NCBI GenBank assembly: GCA_000433355.1
Contig: FR893179.1
Coordinates: forward strand, 129,929-193,928
Origin: Alistipes sp. CAG:435
GTDB taxonomy: Bacteria; Bacteroidota; Bacteroidia; Bacteroidales; UBA932
DNA length: 64,000 bases
Direction of reading: 5' to 3'
Part shown: in pieces, positions 60,365-64,000 of the stretch
Layout: every line of letters begins with the position of its first letter
How positions within the stretch are numbered: position 1 is the first letter of the stretch
Made by a program: the position numbers and the translations under genes
Notes under the pieces: generated by a model
Told to the model about the DNA's origin: nothing
The model's database searches: none
The model's input: only the letters and a program-made list of their open reading frames with translations

Positions 60365-63010
60365 ATGAGAATATTCAAAAGAATAGCTTTGACGGCGGTC
60401 CTGTTCTTGATTGCTTCGGTTTCCTCGCTTGCGGTGTTCAACGAGAAGGATCTGGCGCAGACGCTTCAGGTGCTGCGTTATGAGTTGCGAAAGGCTTACA
60501 TCGAGATGGAGAAGAACCAGATGTCCTTCGAGTCTCAGGATGATCAGCAGCACGAGGAGCTGGTGCATCTCATACAAAGCTGCAACGAGCTGTCGTTGAT
60601 GCTGTACTCGCAGAAGCAGGACTTCACGTTCGATCTCACTTACGCTCTTCAGCAGGTCACCGACCAGTACCATAGCTTCACGCAGAGCCGGATGCCGTAC
60701 GACAACATCATCTCTTACCTCAATGTGGAGATTGACCGGTACGACAGGCTGGTCATGGCTCTGAAAGTGCTTCCTCCTGAACTGGTTGAGCTGCCGGACA
60801 GCCTTGGTGGACCGGCATTGCTGGACTCCTTGGCCTCGACGCTCCAGAGTCATATCCTTCCGAACGACTCCTACACGGATGCCCACTCGGACGATCCGGA
60901 GCATGCCGGCCACAATCATTTTGCCGGGCTTGAGGAAGAGCACGAGCATGGTACTTTTCATCTTGACAGCCTGTCTCAGGTGGCCAGAGACAGTTGCCTT
61001 TTCTATTCAACAAGGCTGCTGAAGATGTTCACGGACATCCGTGACCACATGATCGAGGACAATGAATATTATGAGACCACAGACAAGCGGCTTAAAGAGG
61101 CCTACGACTATGCTCAGGAACGCTACAAGATGGTCCAGAAGAAGATATTCATTGAGGGACAGGATAATTTCTGGAAAATATTGACTCATGTCAGGTCTTA
61201 TGCGTCGAGGGCCGCGAAGGATTTCAATGACAAATACGGCAGGGCTTATTTCACGGATGTCAAGAGTGAATGGCGTGGGCCTATGGTCATCGGTTTCTCC
61301 TTTATGGTGCTGATTTACCTTGCGATAGCCACGCTGCTCAGTATGTTGATTGTCAAGATGTTGATGCGGCGCGTCAAATACTTCCGGACTGAGAGGTTCC
61401 GCAAGAGGGAGGCTGCCATATTCATGCTTGGAGCCGCCATTCTGTTTGTGGTTGTCACCGCTGTCGCGAAGAATATCTCCTTGACATCGCATTTCTTCAC
61501 GATGGCTGCGGGGCTTTTGATCGAGTTCGCGCTGCTGCTGATCGCCGTGCTGACCTCGCTTCTGATCCGTCATGACAGCAAGCAGCTCAACTACGGAATG
61601 CGGATCTACACCCCGATAATGCTGATGGGACTGGTGGTCATCACGTTCAGGATCATATTCATACCTAACAGCTTGATCGCGTTGATCTTCCCGCCGCTTC
61701 TGATCGCGTTCGGCTTCTGGCAGTGGGCTTCGATCCACCGCAACGGACCGAAGGTGCCGAAGAGAGACAATTCCTACGCCATCGCATCTTTTGTCGTGAC
61801 GGCCATTACTTTTGTCATCTCCATCGTGGGCTACAGTCTGCTCGGCCTGCAGGTCTATATCTGGTGGATCTTCCAGTTGACTGTGCTCCAGTTGATTGTG
61901 GCTTGTGATGACCTGCTCAAAAAATACCGTCACAAGAGGGTTGACATCCTTGTGCGGGCCTACAGGCTCAAGCATCAGAACGATGTCGGCAAGGACAAGG
62001 GGTCTTTCATTCTTGTCACCTGGCTCTATGACCTCGTGGAGATGGTGCTGATTCCGGTGCTTTACCTGCTGTCGATTCCATTCTGTCTCTACATGGCGTC
62101 AGAGGTGTTTGACCTCACGGAAATCTGCATGGACATGTTCTTCTACCCGTTCTTCAACTACGAGTACCTGCATCTGTCTGTTTCCAAGATGGTTCTGGCA
62201 GCCGGATTGTTCTATGTCTTCAAGTACATCTGTTATGTGGCGAGGGCTCTTTACAGGATTTACAAATTGCGCAAGACCCTCAGGCAGACCAGGGCTTCGA
62301 TGATCCGTGAGAACGAGTTGAACCTGACTCTGGCCAACAATGTGATTGGGATCCTGGCTTGGGGCACTTATTTCATAGTGACAATCTCGCTTTTGAATAT
62401 CCCGACGAAGTCTCTGTCCGTGATTACAGCCGGTCTTGCGGCTGGTCTCGGTTTCGCAATGAAGGACATCCTGAACAACTTCTTCTACGGTGTGCAGCTG
62501 ATGTCAGGCCGTCTTCGCGTCGGGGATTACATCGAGTGTGACGGAATTAGGGGAAAAGTGGACAACATAACGTACCAAAGCACTCAGATCGAGGCTGTTG
62601 ACGGAAGCATCATGGCTTTCCCTAACAGTTCCCTGTTCGCCAAGAACTTCAAGAACCTGACCCGCAACAATTCCTACGAGTTCCTCGGTCTGCCTGTAGG
62701 TGTGGCTTACGGAACGGATGTGGATCATGCGAGGAAGGTTATTCTCAAGGCTTTGGCTCCGTTGCGCAAGCCTGACAAGTTCGGTCGTCAGGTGGTCGAG
62801 GAGAAGTACGGAATCCAGGTTGTCCTGAACGGCTTCGGTGACAGCAGCGTTGATCTGGTTGTGAAGCAGTACATTCTGGTTGAGCAGCGCACTGGCTACA
62901 TCGCCGCCGCCAACGAGCGGATCTACAATGCGTTGAACGAGGCCGGAATAGAGATTCCGTTCCCTCAGCGCGATCTCAACATCCGTCAGATGCCTACTAT
63001 GGATAAATAA
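60365..63010 (+). CDS. Large MscS-type mechanosensitive channel
   Basis: 881 residues from the ATG at 60365 (MRIFKRIALTAVLF), with signal peptide. A long periplasmic coiled region (residues ~25-320) including a His-rich patch (DPEHAGHNHFAGLEEEHEHG), about ten membrane segments, and at the C-terminus the MscS pore and beta domain: 'NVIGILAWGTYFIVTISLLNI', 'SVITAGLAAGLGFAMKDILNNFFYGVQLMSGRLRVGDYIECDGIRGKVDNITYQSTQIEAVDGS', 'PNSSLFAKNFKN'. Relieves osmotic downshock; large relatives resemble MscK/MscM. The His patch is unusual. Confidence 0.92.
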   Translation: MRIFKRIALTAVLFLIASVSSLAVFNEKDLAQTLQVLRYELRKAYIEMEKNQMSFESQDDQQHEELVHLIQSCNELSLMLYSQKQDFTFDLTYALQQVTDQYHSFTQSRMPYDNIISYLNVEIDRYDRLVMALKVLPPELVELPDSLGGPALLDSLASTLQSHILPNDSYTDAHSDDPEHAGHNHFAGLEEEHEHGTFHLDSLSQVARDSCLFYSTRLLKMFTDIRDHMIEDNEYYETTDKRLKEAYDYAQERYKMVQKKIFIEGQDNFWKILTHVRSYASRAAKDFNDKYGRAYFTDVKSEWRGPMVIGFSFMVLIYLAIATLLSMLIVKMLMRRVKYFRTERFRKREAAIFMLGAAILFVVVTAVAKNISLTSHFFTMAAGLLIEFALLLIAVLTSLLIRHDSKQLNYGMRIYTPIMLMGLVVITFRIIFIPNSLIALIFPPLLIAFGFWQWASIHRNGPKVPKRDNSYAIASFVVTAITFVISIVGYSLLGLQVYIWWIFQLTVLQLIVACDDLLKKYRHKRVDILVRAYRLKHQNDVGKDKGSFILVTWLYDLVEMVLIPVLYLLSIPFCLYMASEVFDLTEICMDMFFYPFFNYEYLHLSVSKMVLAAGLFYVFKYICYVARALYRIYKLRKTLRQTRASMIRENELNLTLANNVIGILAWGTYFIVTISLLNIPTKSLSVITAGLAAGLGFAMKDILNNFFYGVQLMSGRLRVGDYIECDGIRGKVDNITYQSTQIEAVDGSIMAFPNSSLFAKNFKNLTRNNSYEFLGLPVGVAYGTDVDHARKVILKALAPLRKPDKFGRQVVEEKYGIQVVLNGFGDSSVDLVVKQYILVEQRTGYIAAANERIYNALNEAGIEIPFPQRDLNIRQMPTMDK

Positions 63011-63016
63011 TTGTAG

Positions 63017-63598
63017 ATGATAAATTTAGCGATATTCGTGTCTGGCGGTGGCTCAAACTGCGAGAACATAATAAGATACTTCAAGGATTCAGATAAGGTG
63101 AATGTCGCCCTTGTCGTTGCGAACAAGACCGGAATCCCGGCCCTTGAGAAAGCCGAAAGGCTCGGCGTTCCGACACGTGTGCTTCCAAAGGCGGACTTGA
63201 ACAGGGAGGATGTTGTCCTGCCTCTGATGAAGGAATATTCAATCGACTTCATCGTTCTGGCGGGTTTCCTCCTTGTCATCCCGGACTTCCTGATCCATGA
63301 ATATGACCACAGGATGATCAACCTTCATCCCGCCCTTCTGCCGAAATTCGGAGGCATGGGCATGTACGGTCATCATGTCCACGAGGCTGTCAAGGCGGCG
63401 GGGGAGACCGAGACCGGAATGACCGTCCATTGGGTAAGCGGCAAGGTTGATAGTGGCGGGATCATCGCTCAGTTCCGCACTCCGATCAGTCCCGATGACA
63501 CTCCCGACGACATCGCCGCCAAGGAACATGCCCTTGAAATGGAGCACTTCCCGCAGGTCATCGAGGCGTTGGCGGATAATGCCCTGATTATCAATTAA
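63017..63598 (+). CDS. purN: Phosphoribosylglycinamide formyltransferase
   Basis: 193 residues. 'FVSGGGSNCENII' phosphate loop and the catalytic trio Asn102, His104 (INLHPALLP) and Asp145 (GKVDSGGI) of the N10-formyl-THF-dependent enzyme, third step of purine synthesis. Six nt after mscS, probably co-transcribed. The last codons (ADNALIIN and the stop) are encoded by the left arm of a family B repeat. Confidence 0.95.
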   Translation: MINLAIFVSGGGSNCENIIRYFKDSDKVNVALVVANKTGIPALEKAERLGVPTRVLPKADLNREDVVLPLMKEYSIDFIVLAGFLLVIPDFLIHEYDHRMINLHPALLPKFGGMGMYGHHVHEAVKAAGETETGMTVHWVSGKVDSGGIIAQFRTPISPDDTPDDIAAKEHALEMEHFPQVIEALADNALIIN

Positions 63599-63674
63599 AA
63601 AAATGGTTTCGTGGTGCAGCCTGCAACACCACGACATTGCTTTTTGCATTCATATTCAATCAGTTGTGTGCCAC
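63569..63674. repeat. Repeat family B, copy 4 (106 bp)
   Basis: Ends TTGGCG and TGCCAC; left arm GCGGATAATGCCCTGATTATC; stem TCGTGGTG (63609-63616) with CACCACGA (63627-63634); right arm CATATTCAATCAGTTGTG. Overlaps the purN 3' end by 30 nt and ends 6 nt before the LytTR stop, so it also fills the whole convergent spacer and may terminate both. Confidence 0.9.
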
Positions 63675-63679
63675 GACCC

Positions 63680-64000
63680 TCATCCTTTGCCGCCAAGAAG
63701 GAGGAAGGAGCCGGAAAGGGCTTGGTAGAGAGCCGTCTGATAGGTGTCTCCGATAGGAATGCGTGAAGGGCCGATGAGGATGTGGTTGCGCTCGATGGCT
63801 TCAATCGCGGCCAGACGGACTATGAATGATTTGTGGACGCGGACGAAATCCTCTTTCGGGAGAGTATCATCAAGGGCTTTCAGGCGCATAAGAGACAGGA
63901 TTGGAGCCGTGCCGTTGTTCAAATGTATTTTCACATAGTCCTTAAGGCCTTCGATGGTAAGCATCCGACGAAATGCATATTGTAGCGGGGAGAGATCCTC
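63680..64000 (-). CDS. LytTR DNA-binding domain protein, 5' part beyond window
   Basis: The frame is open to the right edge, so this is the C-terminal ~106 residues. LytTR pattern: 'IEGLKDYVKIHLNNGTAPILSLMRLKALDDTLPKEDFVRVHKSFIVRLAAIEAIERNHILIGPSRIPIGDTYQ', the DNA-binding domain of AlgR/LytR response regulators. A receiver domain is expected upstream but not seen. Ends next to a family B repeat. Confidence 0.88.
   Translation of the reverse strand, partial: EDLSPLQYAFRRMLTIEGLKDYVKIHLNNGTAPILSLMRLKALDDTLPKEDFVRVHKSFIVRLAAIEAIERNHILIGPSRIPIGDTYQTALYQALSGSFLLLGGKG

Noticed and set aside
60272..60961. 5' extension of the minus frame ending at 59432 (509-codon open frame)
   Set aside because: It lies opposite the well-supported mscS gene, has biased antisense composition and no family-like sequence. 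The signal peptide begins at the ATG at 60271.
61007..61975. 322-codon minus-strand frame
   Set aside because: Antisense of mscS membrane segments; Gln/His/Arg-rich as expected from the complement of hydrophobic codons.

Overview
The window looks like a chromosomal segment of a member of the Bacteroidales, most likely an anaerobic gut or rumen lineage. Support: Bacteroidetes-type promoters (TTTG, about 19 nt, TAnnTTTG), mostly no Shine-Dalgarno sequence, TonB-dependent/DUF4249 surface pairs, the Bacteroidetes-type TGS/P-loop nucleoside kinase, BACON-like lipoproteins, NfnAB, ferredoxin-dependent oxoacid oxidation and rubredoxin. Coding sequence is fairly GC-rich for the group (E mostly GAG, Y mostly TAC). 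I cannot name a genus.

Layout. 0-2.4 kb: PriA (minus, cut by the left edge) and a tRNA-Phe with a textbook promoter and terminator. 2.7-9.7 kb: DUF3737/MATE pair, HI0933-family flavoprotein, thioredoxin-like protein, large lipoprotein. 9.8-13.5 kb: rubredoxin (58 aa), EttA, nucleoside kinase. 13.8-23.7 kb: GH127, a beta-helix fragment, two paralogous outer-membrane barrels with a lipoprotein between, a metallophosphoesterase, a GH106-like enzyme and a YqeY-like protein. 24-26.2 kb: RidA, then a REP-associated (RAYT/Y1) transposase set among copies of a 106-bp element. 26.2-32.9 kb: heavy-metal efflux set (TolC, CusA, CusB, His-rich DUF6769-like protein). 33.3-37.8 kb: NfnB/NfnA and a membrane Fe-S protein fused to an HMA-like domain. 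37.8-46.5 kb: outer-membrane barrel receptor, then MetH, MetF, TrmO and a nitroreductase. 46.7-51.9 kb: a seven-gene branched-chain amino acid fermentation operon (butyrate kinase, BCAT, TPR, VOR DBAC). 52-64 kb: DUF4249/TonB receptor pair, M23 peptidase, GH3, lipid-surface-type unknown, MscS channel, PurN and the start of a LytTR regulator.

The most unusual content lies between and inside the genes. At least five dispersed repeat families are visible: (A) a ~25-bp palindrome with core CTTCGACAGGCTCAG, about 15 copies, several in frame inside priA, metH, trmO, an HI0933 gene and a GH106 gene; (B) a 106-bp element, four copies of exactly equal length, three of them around the RAYT gene; (C) a 162-bp inverted-repeat element, two full copies with a compensatory stem change; (D) a GC-rich ~80-bp repeat, three copies; (E) a ~94-bp intergenic repeat, two copies. 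In addition the hexamer GAATAT/ATATTC is strikingly frequent throughout, in genes and spacers alike. These repeat families, the RAYT and the hexamer are the best candidates for undescribed biology here; the genes themselves mostly belong to known families.
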